This document shows positions 33,087 through 40,805 of a DNA stretch of 40,805 nt, one piece after another (the first letter of the stretch is position 1; every line of letters begins with the position of its first letter). The notes under the pieces were generated by a model that saw nothing but the letters and a program-made list of their open reading frames with translations, did not search any database and was not told the origin of the DNA. The stretch covers positions 1-40,805 of the forward strand of contig CADCIH010000020.1 of the NCBI GenBank assembly GCA_902801465.1, written 5' to 3'. A program made the translations under genes and the position numbers. The DNA comes from an uncultured Bacteroidia bacterium (GTDB taxonomy: Bacteria; Bacteroidota; Bacteroidia; Bacteroidales; F082).

Positions 33087-34859
33087 TTAAACGAACATCG
33101 AATCGATGACATCTTTGTATTTTTCACCAACAATCTTGCGGCGAACCTTCAAAGTGGGGGTGAGGATGTCATTGCCAGAGTTCCATTCGTCGGCGATAAG
33201 CTCGAAACGCTTGACCTGTTCGGTCTCTCCGAAGAGCTTGTTGTATTTCTGCACTTCTTGGGCGATGCGGTCTCTGACCTGTTTCACCTTGATGATCTCG
33301 GCGGGTGAGGTGTATTCGACATCGTGTCTCTTGCACCATTCCTTAAGGAAGGCGAAATCGGGCACGATGAGTGCGGCGGCGTATTTCTGGCCTTCGCCGA
33401 ACACCACCACGTTCTCAAAGAATTTGCTCTCGGTGAACTTGTCCTCGATGACTTGAGGGTTGACGTATTTGCCCATGGAGGTCTTGAACAGACTCTTTAA
33501 GCGGCCGGTAATGAACACTTGTCCGAATTCGTTGATATGTCCGATGTCGCCCGTGTGGAGCCAACCTTCGGAGTCGATGATCTCCTTGGTGAGCTCTGGG
33601 TTCTTGTAATAGCCCATCATCACGTTGTGACCGCGGCAGCAAAGCTCGCCGTTGGCCATGATCTTGATCTCGACGCCGGGCAGTGCCTGACCCACCGAAC
33701 CGACCTCGCGGCCGTGGGGGTTGTTGTTGCTCACCGCGATGACGGGGGAGGTCTCGGTCATGCCATAGCCCTCGTAAACAGGCATCTTGATGGCGGAGAA
33801 GAACGAAGCGATCTTCTGTGAGATGCTGGCGGCACCCGACACTACGATGTCGAAGTTCTCGGCACCGATATTGGCGCGGATGGTCTTGAACACCAATTTG
33901 TCGGCGATGTTGAGCTTGCAGTTGTACCACCATGTGCGCTTGTCGTCCTCGATTTTGTAACGCTCAGCCAAACGGACGGCCCATCTGAAAATGGTTTTCT
34001 TGATGCCTTTCTGCTTGTCGCCTGCTTGGACGATCTTCTCATGGAATTTCTCAAGCACTCTTGGCACGGCGGTCATCATGCTTGGGTGGACTTCCTTCAT
34101 GTCATTGGCGATGGTGGCAAGACTTTCAGCGTAATACACCGACATGCCAAGATATTGGTACATATAGACCAACAGACGTTCGTAGGCGTGGCAGATGGGG
34201 AGGAAGCTGAAAGCGGTCTTCGACCACTTTGCCGGAGTGTTTTGGATGCCGTAGATCTGATGCATTATGTTGCTGTGCGAGAGCATCACGCCCTTCGGGG
34301 TGCCAGTGGTACCCGAGGTGTAAAGGATAGTGGCGCAGTGCTCTGGACGGACGGCGTCCATGCGTTTTTTGAGTTCCTCTTCATGGGGATGCTGCTCGCC
34401 CAGTTCAACGAGTTGGGCAAAGAAAGGATATTTCTGACGATCCTGGAACGTGTAGAGCAACTGGAGCTTGGGGATGTCAACCCGAACCTCTTCCACCTTG
34501 TTCATCACTGCCACACCTTCGAGGACCACCATCTTGGCGTCGCAGTTGTCGAGGATGTAACGATAGTCTTCCTTGCTGATGGTTGGATAGATCGGCACAT
34601 CGATGCCGCCCACCATGGTGATGGCCATGTCCAAGATGTTCCACTCGGGACGGTTGCCGCTGATGATGGCCACCTTGTCCTTGGGCTCAATGCCCAATTC
34701 GATGAGGGCGTATGCGACCTTGCGGGTTAGTTCTTGATACTCTTTTGGACTGTATTTGCGCCAGGTTCCGTTTTCTTTTCTGGCTAAGGCCACTTGCTGT
34801 TCGGGCCATTTCTCAGTGTAATAAGTGAGAATGTCAAAAATACGAGTTTCTTTGCACAT
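33087..34859 (-). CDS. long-chain fatty acid-CoA ligase (AMP-forming)
   Basis: 590 residues. It activates a fatty acid with ATP to acyl-AMP and then to acyl-CoA. The AMP-binding motifs are intact: the phosphate loop ILYTSGTTGTPKG, GYGMTETSPVIA, and WLHTGDIG followed by ITGRLKSLFKTSMGKYV with the C-terminal catalytic Lys region. The order and the length match the FAA1/long-chain group (COG1022). There is no signal peptide; a cytoplasmic, membrane-associated enzyme is expected. It has its own -7 box at 34890-34897 and stands alone between gcvT and the repeat array. Confidence 0.94.
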   Translation of the reverse strand: MCKETRIFDILTYYTEKWPEQQVALARKENGTWRKYSPKEYQELTRKVAYALIELGIEPKDKVAIISGNRPEWNILDMAITMVGGIDVPIYPTISKEDYRYILDNCDAKMVVLEGVAVMNKVEEVRVDIPKLQLLYTFQDRQKYPFFAQLVELGEQHPHEEELKKRMDAVRPEHCATILYTSGTTGTPKGVMLSHSNIMHQIYGIQNTPAKWSKTAFSFLPICHAYERLLVYMYQYLGMSVYYAESLATIANDMKEVHPSMMTAVPRVLEKFHEKIVQAGDKQKGIKKTIFRWAVRLAERYKIEDDKRTWWYNCKLNIADKLVFKTIRANIGAENFDIVVSGAASISQKIASFFSAIKMPVYEGYGMTETSPVIAVSNNNPHGREVGSVGQALPGVEIKIMANGELCCRGHNVMMGYYKNPELTKEIIDSEGWLHTGDIGHINEFGQVFITGRLKSLFKTSMGKYVNPQVIEDKFTESKFFENVVVFGEGQKYAAALIVPDFAFLKEWCKRHDVEYTSPAEIIKVKQVRDRIAQEVQKYNKLFGETEQVKRFELIADEWNSGNDILTPTLKVRRKIVGEKYKDVIDSMFV

Positions 34860-34889
34860 AATTTTCGCTTGCTTTTAAAAATGAAAGTG

Positions 34890-34897
34890 CAAAATTA
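34890..34897 (-). promoter_or_regulatory. -7 promoter box for the acyl-CoA ligase
   Basis: TAATTTTG on the minus strand, 30 bp upstream of the ligase start. The DNA at -33 is an A/T run without TTG. The GACGAAA array begins about 50 bp further upstream. Confidence 0.5.
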
Positions 34898-34947
34898 CGA
34901 AGCCTATTTTATAATAAAAATAATATTGTTATTTAATTCGCCCGGTT

Positions 34948-35043
34948 GTGACTAAAACAGGCTGTTTTGGGACGAAAACAGCCTGTTTTAGTGACGAAAA
35001 TAGGGTTGCCGGTGACGAAAACACCCAAAAACGGGGACGAAAT
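34948..35043. repeat. five G(T/G)GAC(G/T)AAA boxes at a 21-22 bp period
   Basis: GTGACTAAAA at 34948, GGGACGAAAA at 34969, GTGACGAAAA at 34991, GTGACGAAAA at 35012 and GGGACGAAAT at 35034, with steps of 21, 22, 21 and 22 bp. The last box touches the stop codon of the C25 peptidase gene. The sequences between boxes differ. Confidence 0.85.
34953..34990. repeat. 16-bp perfect inverted repeat within the box array
   Basis: TAAAACAGGCTGTTTT (34953-34968) and AAAACAGCCTGTTTTA (34975-34990) are exact inverse complements around GGGACG. In RNA it would be a strong hairpin downstream of the C25 gene, but no T-run follows, so it is not a standard terminator. Confidence 0.85.
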
Positions 35044-38000
35044 TAATCTACCAAAAGCCGTATGTTGCGTGCCTGTCCGTTGTTGATAACTTGAATGTCG
35101 TACACTCCTGGGGTCAACTTGGAGATGTTGATTTGGGACTCGTATGAGCCGTTGGCAAATCCCTTGTTTTCGGTGACCACTCTACCCAGCACATCGATGA
35201 TTCTCACCAACACATCGCCTTCCATATCCAAAGCTTTGAGGCGTACTTGACCGTTGGCAGGGTTGGGGTAAATCTCCACCGTGCTTTCGCTGTTCTCACT
35301 GATGCCTGTCGAATTCATCAGTCGGATAGTCAACGCCTGCGAAGCCTCACTTTGACCGCAGTCATTGCCTATGGTGTAGGTTAAGGTGGCATTTCCGAGG
35401 AACTCGTTGTTCCAAACGATGTTGACCATGTTGCCTCCCATGACCACGGTACCTGCTTCTTCAGGCTCCAGCGACCAGTCGATTTCGTATTCTGGGTTTG
35501 TAATATTGGCCCTATAGTCGGAGATAGTGATGGTTCGGAGGTCGATTAATGTATCGCCCGAAGGTATCTCTGGTGTGAGGTCTGAGAGATCCTCAATCAA
35601 GGAAATGGTGATGTCGCTGCTTTGTTGCAGGCTGTTTCCTGCAGCGGTTAGGCTGAGTACCACCTGGCCATTCTGCTTATCGGTGCTGCCGAAGGTGTAG
35701 GTGGGTTGTTCCAGGGTGGGGTCGTCGAAGGTGCCATCGCCGCTGGTGCTCCAAACAATCTCCTCGGGATACAGTACACAGCTGTTGGGGGTGAAAGGTT
35801 CATTGGAACAGCTCTCCGCATCATCGCCGGCATAGACGTAAAGCTCTTCCATCGGCGGGAACAAAAGGTGGTCGATCATGACGCAGTCTTCGCCTGCACT
35901 GCCTTGGGCGTTCTTCTTAAACGTGAACAAGATGACGTTTTGTCCTTCCTTGAGTTCGAATGTCTCTTGCTCCCAGTCGCTTTCACCGCTCCATGTTCCA
36001 ACGACATCAGAATTGACACTCAATTCCAATACATCGCCGGTCTCTGTCGAGGTCTTGTGGCTGAAAGTGAATGTCTCGGGCGTGGCGCATCTGAATCCGA
36101 TGCCCAGTTTCGCCGAGGCGCTGTTGTTGATTGTTGGGGAATGCAGGCAGTAGCCTTCGGTGGCGGTTTCATCTTCGGCGATATACCACTTTTTGCTTCC
36201 CGATCCCAGGTTCCATTGCAGATTGGGATTCAGGTCCTCATCGGCGAAATCCTCTGTGGTGTAGCCCAGGGAGGCGCGGTTTTCGAATTGTATTGTGCGT
36301 GATCCGCTTTGGGTCTCGAGGGCGTAATCGAGAATGTTGCCTTTGGAAGCGTCGTCGTGAATGTTTACTTGGAAGGTGACCTGAGCTGTCGCTCCGGCTT
36401 CAACGGCTTCCGTCGTCAAGATGTTTTCGGCAATATCCAGGAAAGGAGCCTTGATATTCAGGGTGTTGGTCATTTCGAGCGACTTGCTGTGCCCTGAGTT
36501 GGTGATGTCGAAAACCATCATCGTGGTCTCTCCTTGGAAGAAACGGTCGGTGGGTTGGCCTTCGGCATCGGTGAAACTCACGTTGGAGCAGCTGAGTACG
36601 GGGGCGTTGATCCTCAAACTGATGCTGTCGAGATAACTGTGAGTGCCGTTGTTCATCTCCAAGTATAGCCAAACAGTCTCCTGGTCGTCAAGTGTCTCGT
36701 CAAAATGAAGGGTAAAGGCGTTGTCGGCTTGGATGATGGCATCTGAGTCGATGGTCCCGAAGGAGGTCTGGCCTTGGATCACCTGCACCCTTTGGTCGGG
36801 GCATGAGATCGATGCTGTGATGTTGCCTATGCTCTCCGAACCCACGTTATGGATGTTGACGTTGAGGTCGCAGGTCTCGTTATAGTCGATGGTTTGGTTG
36901 TTGTTGCCATCGGGGTCGTTGATTTGTAGAGCATCGAAAATCAGGTAGGGTCCCTCGGCGGGAATGGTGGTCAGCAGATGCTCATACCGGTAGTAGTTCT
37001 GTTTTTTGATGGTCAGCTTAACCTGGGTTCCAGGGACCTGCGGGGTGATGGCGATGTTTTGGGTGTCGCCTGTGCCGTAATCGAATCCGATGATCTGGCC
37101 GTCGACGGTGAGGCAGATGGTGGCGCCTTCATCGACTTTGAGTTGGTATTGGCCGCTGCCGGCGATGAGCACGGGGAGCATCTCCACGTCAAGCTGTTGC
37201 GGCATCTCGCTATAAAGGTTCATGTAGGCGTCGCCATGTTGGTGGAAGAGGTAATAGGTGATTTCCTTCACGTAGTCGTCGGTCCATGACGACTGGCGAA
37301 GGAAGAACTTTCCGGCGGCGTTGCCAAAGGCGGGAAGAATGAAGTTGGTGGGGTGTTGGGTGCCGTAGGTGGGCATGAATTCCGGCCACATGTTGTCGTA
37401 AGCACCCCAAACATAAACGTCATTAACAAATGAATATGACACTTGTGTTGCTGCAATTAATCCAAGCGCACCGTGTTGATGACGGTGGAAAACCTCAGCT
37501 AAGCAGCCTTCGCCACTTGTTCCGCCGTAGTTGAACCTTCCTGTCAGGCAGTTGCACGACATCACATAGGTGAGGTCGGGGTTGACCAGGCGTTTGATAT
37601 AGCTGATGCTATAACTGGGTTCGCCCCACAGCTCCTCTGCGCCGTGGTCACGGTGTTGAAGGATGAAGGCTCCGCTGTTGATGGCTTCGTTTACTTTATT
37701 GCCCGTGCCGCTCCAGTCGGTGAGATGTGACATGTTGCTGGGAATGTAACCGCAGCCGTTGGGGCCGAAATAGTTCACCACGGTGTTGGTGTTTTCGTAT
37801 GTTGACCAGCGGCTTCCTGGATTACCTTGATAGATGGCGTTGATGCGAGCGGGGTGTTTCCCTAGTTCGTGTTCCCAGAAACCGTTGACGATCTCGGAGC
37901 ATAGCTGGAACCAACGTTCGAGTTGGAATCCCATGGCTGTGATGGGTTCATCATAGAAGCTGGGGTTGGTGGGAGGGGTGCGTTCGTAGTCGAGATCTTT

Positions 38001-39122
38001 TTTGATCATGTGGTACAGCTCCTCGTAATTGCGACCAGTGATACGTCCCAAGATGATGTTGGGCATGTGGTTGCTGCTGGTCACCGCATAGGCGTGGTCG
38101 CTGATATAGGGGTTGTAGCCATCACCGCCCGGGTGGTTGTTCATGGTAAACGACACCACGCCCTTGGTGGGGTCGGTGTCATGGTCGCCAAGAATCAGCA
38201 CTGCCGCAGGGGGCATGTCCCAGTTGTTGTAAGCATTGCGGATGAAGCTACGTATGTTGTTCCCGTTGTTGCCACCGCATTGGCTAACGGTAAAGATCTC
38301 GGTGGGGATGCCTTGCTCGGTCCTGAACTTCTTGATGCTGTCGGCCAGTTGCACAAAGTCCTCGTTGTCGGGTGTGATGATGATGTATTCGCAACCCGTC
38401 TCACGGTTCTCGTAGTGTTTGCGCAGTCTTTCGCCGTAATCCACTTCGGGCAGCACTTCTCTATTGAGGAGCATGTCGCTGAGGATCTGGTCCCATTCAG
38501 GAGTGCGGTAGCGAAGATCTCCGAAGGTGCCGTCGCCGCCCTCAGTGCTCAGTTCCAGCTCAAGGTCTTCATACACAATGAGTTCCTTGGTCACTGGATT
38601 GTATTGGAACGGCATCACGCCGACTTGGACCATTTCCACGCCGCGGACGGTCATCACCTCTGATATATTATAAGGTGTAGCGGGATAAAAAGCGTTGCGG
38701 CTGTAGATGTTCATATCCTTTTCATAAACCGCGGGCGAGTTGTCATCGTCGAGTTGTGGCTGTGGGGCAGGAATGAGATCGACATCCTTGATGGTCTTTG
38801 TCTTGGCGCTCACCATCTTGATGGAAGGTGTTGCTCCGTTGGGGATGGCTACGAAGGTGCTACCGCTGGGCAAATCTGGGGCGCCGGCCTCGTTGGCGAT
38901 GTGGATGCCGGATACGGTGATGAACTGGCCTTCCACTTCGGCACGGTCAGATGACTCAATGGTGATGGCACTGACGTTATGGTGAATGGTTGTGGTCGCA
39001 TTGTTGCGGGTGGCGAGGCTGAAACCGTCTTGACGGTTGTTGAATCTGTATTCAGTTTGAGCGTTCATGGCGAGTCCCACGAACAGCAACATGGCTAATA
39101 AGACTTTGCGCATTTTATTCAT
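35043..39122 (-). CDS. gingipain-like C25 cysteine peptidase with T9SS sorting domain
   Basis: 1359 residues from the start MNKMRKVLLAMLLFVG (a signal peptide); an upstream ATG would lie at the promoter. A prodomain-like region (about 20-235) precedes the caspase-like peptidase domain (about 245-620). The catalytic pair is His493 in LQHRDHGAEELWG and Cys525 in SCNCLTGRF; a second Cys two residues earlier is unusual. The remaining 700 residues are Ig-like beta domains with repeated SIGNITASI- and SGHSKSLEM-type strands, ending in the type A sorting domain (VEIYPNPANGQ, VLGRVV, PGVYDIQV). It should be secreted through the outer membrane and anchored. Specificity cannot be read off. Confidence 0.93.
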   Translation of the reverse strand: MNKMRKVLLAMLLFVGLAMNAQTEYRFNNRQDGFSLATRNNATTTIHHNVSAITIESSDRAEVEGQFITVSGIHIANEAGAPDLPSGSTFVAIPNGATPSIKMVSAKTKTIKDVDLIPAPQPQLDDDNSPAVYEKDMNIYSRNAFYPATPYNISEVMTVRGVEMVQVGVMPFQYNPVTKELIVYEDLELELSTEGGDGTFGDLRYRTPEWDQILSDMLLNREVLPEVDYGERLRKHYENRETGCEYIIITPDNEDFVQLADSIKKFRTEQGIPTEIFTVSQCGGNNGNNIRSFIRNAYNNWDMPPAAVLILGDHDTDPTKGVVSFTMNNHPGGDGYNPYISDHAYAVTSSNHMPNIILGRITGRNYEELYHMIKKDLDYERTPPTNPSFYDEPITAMGFQLERWFQLCSEIVNGFWEHELGKHPARINAIYQGNPGSRWSTYENTNTVVNYFGPNGCGYIPSNMSHLTDWSGTGNKVNEAINSGAFILQHRDHGAEELWGEPSYSISYIKRLVNPDLTYVMSCNCLTGRFNYGGTSGEGCLAEVFHRHQHGALGLIAATQVSYSFVNDVYVWGAYDNMWPEFMPTYGTQHPTNFILPAFGNAAGKFFLRQSSWTDDYVKEITYYLFHQHGDAYMNLYSEMPQQLDVEMLPVLIAGSGQYQLKVDEGATICLTVDGQIIGFDYGTGDTQNIAITPQVPGTQVKLTIKKQNYYRYEHLLTTIPAEGPYLIFDALQINDPDGNNNQTIDYNETCDLNVNIHNVGSESIGNITASISCPDQRVQVIQGQTSFGTIDSDAIIQADNAFTLHFDETLDDQETVWLYLEMNNGTHSYLDSISLRINAPVLSCSNVSFTDAEGQPTDRFFQGETTMMVFDITNSGHSKSLEMTNTLNIKAPFLDIAENILTTEAVEAGATAQVTFQVNIHDDASKGNILDYALETQSGSRTIQFENRASLGYTTEDFADEDLNPNLQWNLGSGSKKWYIAEDETATEGYCLHSPTINNSASAKLGIGFRCATPETFTFSHKTSTETGDVLELSVNSDVVGTWSGESDWEQETFELKEGQNVILFTFKKNAQGSAGEDCVMIDHLLFPPMEELYVYAGDDAESCSNEPFTPNSCVLYPEEIVWSTSGDGTFDDPTLEQPTYTFGSTDKQNGQVVLSLTAAGNSLQQSSDITISLIEDLSDLTPEIPSGDTLIDLRTITISDYRANITNPEYEIDWSLEPEEAGTVVMGGNMVNIVWNNEFLGNATLTYTIGNDCGQSEASQALTIRLMNSTGISENSESTVEIYPNPANGQVRLKALDMEGDVLVRIIDVLGRVVTENKGFANGSYESQINISKLTPGVYDIQVINNGQARNIRLLVD

Positions 39123-39140
39123 TTTATGAATTATAAACTG

Positions 39141-39148
39141 CAAAAATA
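39141..39148 (-). promoter_or_regulatory. -7 promoter box for the C25 peptidase
   Basis: TATTTTTG on the minus strand, 18 bp in front of the chosen ATG. It begins directly at the T-run of the pruA terminator. Confidence 0.45.
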
Positions 39149-39180
39149 AAAAAATCCGCCAAATAATTGACGGATTTTTT
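39149..39180 (-). terminator. terminator after pruA
   Basis: AAAAAATCCG (39149-39158 with flank) pairs with CGGATTTTTT (39171-39180), a 10-bp stem extended by CAA/TTG after one mismatch, with loop ATAA. Runs of A and T on both sides make it work in either direction. It lies 25 nt after the pruA stop. Confidence 0.8.
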
Positions 39181-39205
39181 AATAATTTTTAACAATTTTC
39201 TTCGC

Positions 39206-40805
39206 TTAGTCTTGGGCGAGGAAAGGATAGCCGTATGCGGCAGCAGGAACGAAGGTGTTCTTGATGGCGCGCGGGCTGGTCCAGCGAATGAGGTTCCACA
39301 GGCCGCCAGCCTTATCGTTGGTACCGCTGGCGCGGGCGCCACCGAAGGGCTGCATGCCGACCACGGCTCCCGTGGGCTTGTCGTTCACGTAGTAGTTGCC
39401 GGCTGCATGGCGCAACTTGTCGTTGGCAATCCTCTGAGCCTTCATGCAGTTGCCGAAGAAAGCACCGGTAAGGGCGTAAGGTGAGCTCTGGTCGCACACA
39501 TCCAGCATCTCCTCGAACTTGTTGTCGTCATAGACGTAGATGGTGATGATGGGTCCGAAGATCTCCTGAACCATGCTCTCGTAGTTCGGCACCTTGGCGA
39601 GGATGACGGTAGGCTCAACGAAGTAACCGACGCTCTTGTCGCAGTTGCCACCGAAGACGATCTCGGCATCGGCGCTGGCTTTGGCGCGGTCGATGTAGCC
39701 TTTGCAGTTGTCGAACGAGGCCTCGTCGATGACGGCGTTCACATAGTTGCTGAAGTCTTTCACGTCACCCATCTTGATGGTGCTCATCATGTCGCCCACG
39801 CGGTTCTTCACATCGTTCCACATCGAAGCGGGGATGTAGGCACGCGAGGCAGCGGAGCATTTTTGGCCTTGGTATTCGAAGGCACCGCGAACGATGGCCA
39901 CGGCCACCTCTTGCGGGTCGGCGCTGTTGTGGACGAAGATGAAGTCCTTGCCGCCGGTCTCACCCACGAGACGAGGATAGGCCTTGTACATGTCGAGGTT
40001 TTGTCCGGTGGTCTTCCACAGGCTCTTGAAGGTGGCGGTGCTGCCGGTGAAGTGGATGGCGTTGAAGTTCTTGTCCTTCAGGGCCACGTCGCTGATCACG
40101 CTGCCCTTGCCAGGCAGGAAGTTGACGACGCCGTTCGGAAGGCCGGCTTCCATGAAGATGCGCATGTCGGTGTAGTTCGACAGCAGGGCGGTCGTCGAGG
40201 GCTTCCAGATGGTGGTATTACCCATCAGGGCAGGAGTCATGTTCAGGTTGGAGGCGATGGAGGTGAAGTTGAATGGCGTGATGGCGAACACGAAGCCTTC
40301 CAAAGGACGGTATTCCACTCGGTTCAGCTGGTCGTTGGCCGAAGCGGGTTGCTCGGCGTAGAGCTTGCTGGCGTAGTGGTTGTTATAGCGGAAGAAGTCG
40401 ATGGTCTCGCAGGCGCTGTCGATTTCGGCTTGGAAGCAGTTCTTCGATTGGCCGAGCATGGTGGCGGCGTTGATGCGGGCGCGGTACTTGGTGGCCAACA
40501 TCTCGGCGATGCGTGCCATGATGGCGGCGCGCTCGTCCCAAGGGGTGTTCTCCCAGTCGTGTTTGGCGGCCTGGGCGGCGTCGATGGCCATGCGGACTTC
40601 CTTTTCGCCTACCTTATGGTAGCGTGCGATGACGTGCTTGTGGTCGTGAGGCATCACCACTTCGCCCATGTCGCCCGTGCGGACTTCCTGACCGTTGATG
40701 ATGGCAGGGATTTCAACGATTTCGTTGGATTGTCTTTCGAGTTCCTTCTGGAGTTCGATTCTCTCCGGACTGCCTGGCTTGTAGCTTTTTACAGGCTCGT
40801 TGTCC
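39206..40805 (-). CDS. pruA: delta-1-pyrroline-5-carboxylate dehydrogenase (5' end cut by window)
   Basis: About 533 codons are visible; the frame is open to the right edge (NEPVKSY, PGSPERIEL), so only a few N-terminal residues are missing. An internal Met at 40669 is too late to be the start. The enzyme oxidises glutamate-5-semialdehyde to glutamate with NAD+, the second step of proline degradation. The aldehyde dehydrogenase landmarks are TPFNFTSI, the catalytic Cys in YQGQKCSAASR, the Glu in LVGETGGKDF and EIFGPI. Length and pattern fit the single-function form. It ends 25 nt before a strong terminator. Confidence 0.95.
   Translation of the reverse strand, partial: DNEPVKSYKPGSPERIELQKELERQSNEIVEIPAIINGQEVRTGDMGEVVMPHDHKHVIARYHKVGEKEVRMAIDAAQAAKHDWENTPWDERAAIMARIAEMLATKYRARINAATMLGQSKNCFQAEIDSACETIDFFRYNNHYASKLYAEQPASANDQLNRVEYRPLEGFVFAITPFNFTSIASNLNMTPALMGNTTIWKPSTTALLSNYTDMRIFMEAGLPNGVVNFLPGKGSVISDVALKDKNFNAIHFTGSTATFKSLWKTTGQNLDMYKAYPRLVGETGGKDFIFVHNSADPQEVAVAIVRGAFEYQGQKCSAASRAYIPASMWNDVKNRVGDMMSTIKMGDVKDFSNYVNAVIDEASFDNCKGYIDRAKASADAEIVFGGNCDKSVGYFVEPTVILAKVPNYESMVQEIFGPIITIYVYDDNKFEEMLDVCDQSSPYALTGAFFGNCMKAQRIANDKLRHAAGNYYVNDKPTGAVVGMQPFGGARASGTNDKAGGLWNLIRWTSPRAIKNTFVPAAAYGYPFLAQD

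Noticed and set aside
34953-34990. 16-bp hairpin as the terminator of the C25 gene
   Set aside because: No T-run follows on either strand, so it is listed only as a repeat.
34948-35043. possible CRISPR array
   Set aside because: The repeated boxes are only about 10 bp and the spacing 21-22 bp; there are no cas genes and two units form an inverted repeat.
37923-38663. 246-codon open frame on the plus strand
   Set aside because: Antisense to the C25 peptidase gene; a low-complexity Val/His-rich shadow of it.

Overview
The window looks like chromosomal DNA of a Bacteroidales bacterium (phylum Bacteroidota), probably an uncultured gut or rumen lineage; I cannot name a genus. The reasons are the TAnnTTTG -7 promoter boxes typical of this phylum in front of many genes, the near absence of Shine-Dalgarno sites, two very large proteins with type IX secretion (T9SS) C-terminal sorting domains, a gingipain-like C25 peptidase, a PorE-like OmpA protein, and a radical SAM/lipoprotein pair of a type known from Bacteroidetes. 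No rRNA, tRNA, CRISPR array, prophage or intact insertion sequence was seen. Coding density is very high and no gene-free stretch exceeds 300 bases.

Layout. 1-2580: a leftward ABC exporter operon (ATPase plus two tandem paralogous permeases, the last reaching the window edge) with a two-element promoter. 2614-7581: a leftward six-gene unit: Nudix hydrolase, ADP-forming acyl-CoA synthetase, two small membrane proteins, a 64-residue lipoprotein and its SPASM radical SAM partner. 7615-9868: rightward MFS transporter and secreted endonuclease/phosphatase-fold protein. 9841-9933: a composite palindromic element lying over the convergent ends of that gene and a TrmH-family methyltransferase. 9889-14410: leftward TrmH and EamA genes, two rightward tandem lipoproteins (one with a collagen-like stalk), then a leftward CaCA antiporter with a YggS PLP protein. 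14510-19336: rightward ffh, folD, TPR-histidine kinase and NarL-type regulator. 19329-20198: a leftward Rpn-type nuclease gene.

20442-31217: a rightward cell-surface block: a 2382-residue modular T9SS substrate, an 87-residue protein with a sorting-tail-like C-terminus, a secreted propeller-like protein, a PorE-like TPR/propeller/OmpA protein and an SGNH hydrolase lipoprotein. 31214-40805: leftward rhomboid protease with gcvT, a long-chain acyl-CoA ligase, an array of GACGAAA boxes at a 21-22 bp period, a 1360-residue C25 peptidase and pruA (cut by the right edge).

The most interesting items are the radical SAM system with an extremely short candidate substrate lipoprotein; the phased GACGAAA array with its 16-bp perfect hairpin; a 7-nt tandem repeat inside the T9SS sorting domain of the giant protein, where slippage would remove the end of the secretion signal; intergenic repeats that have been read into the C-termini of several genes; and the small protein with the PLSDG-helix-KKR tail.
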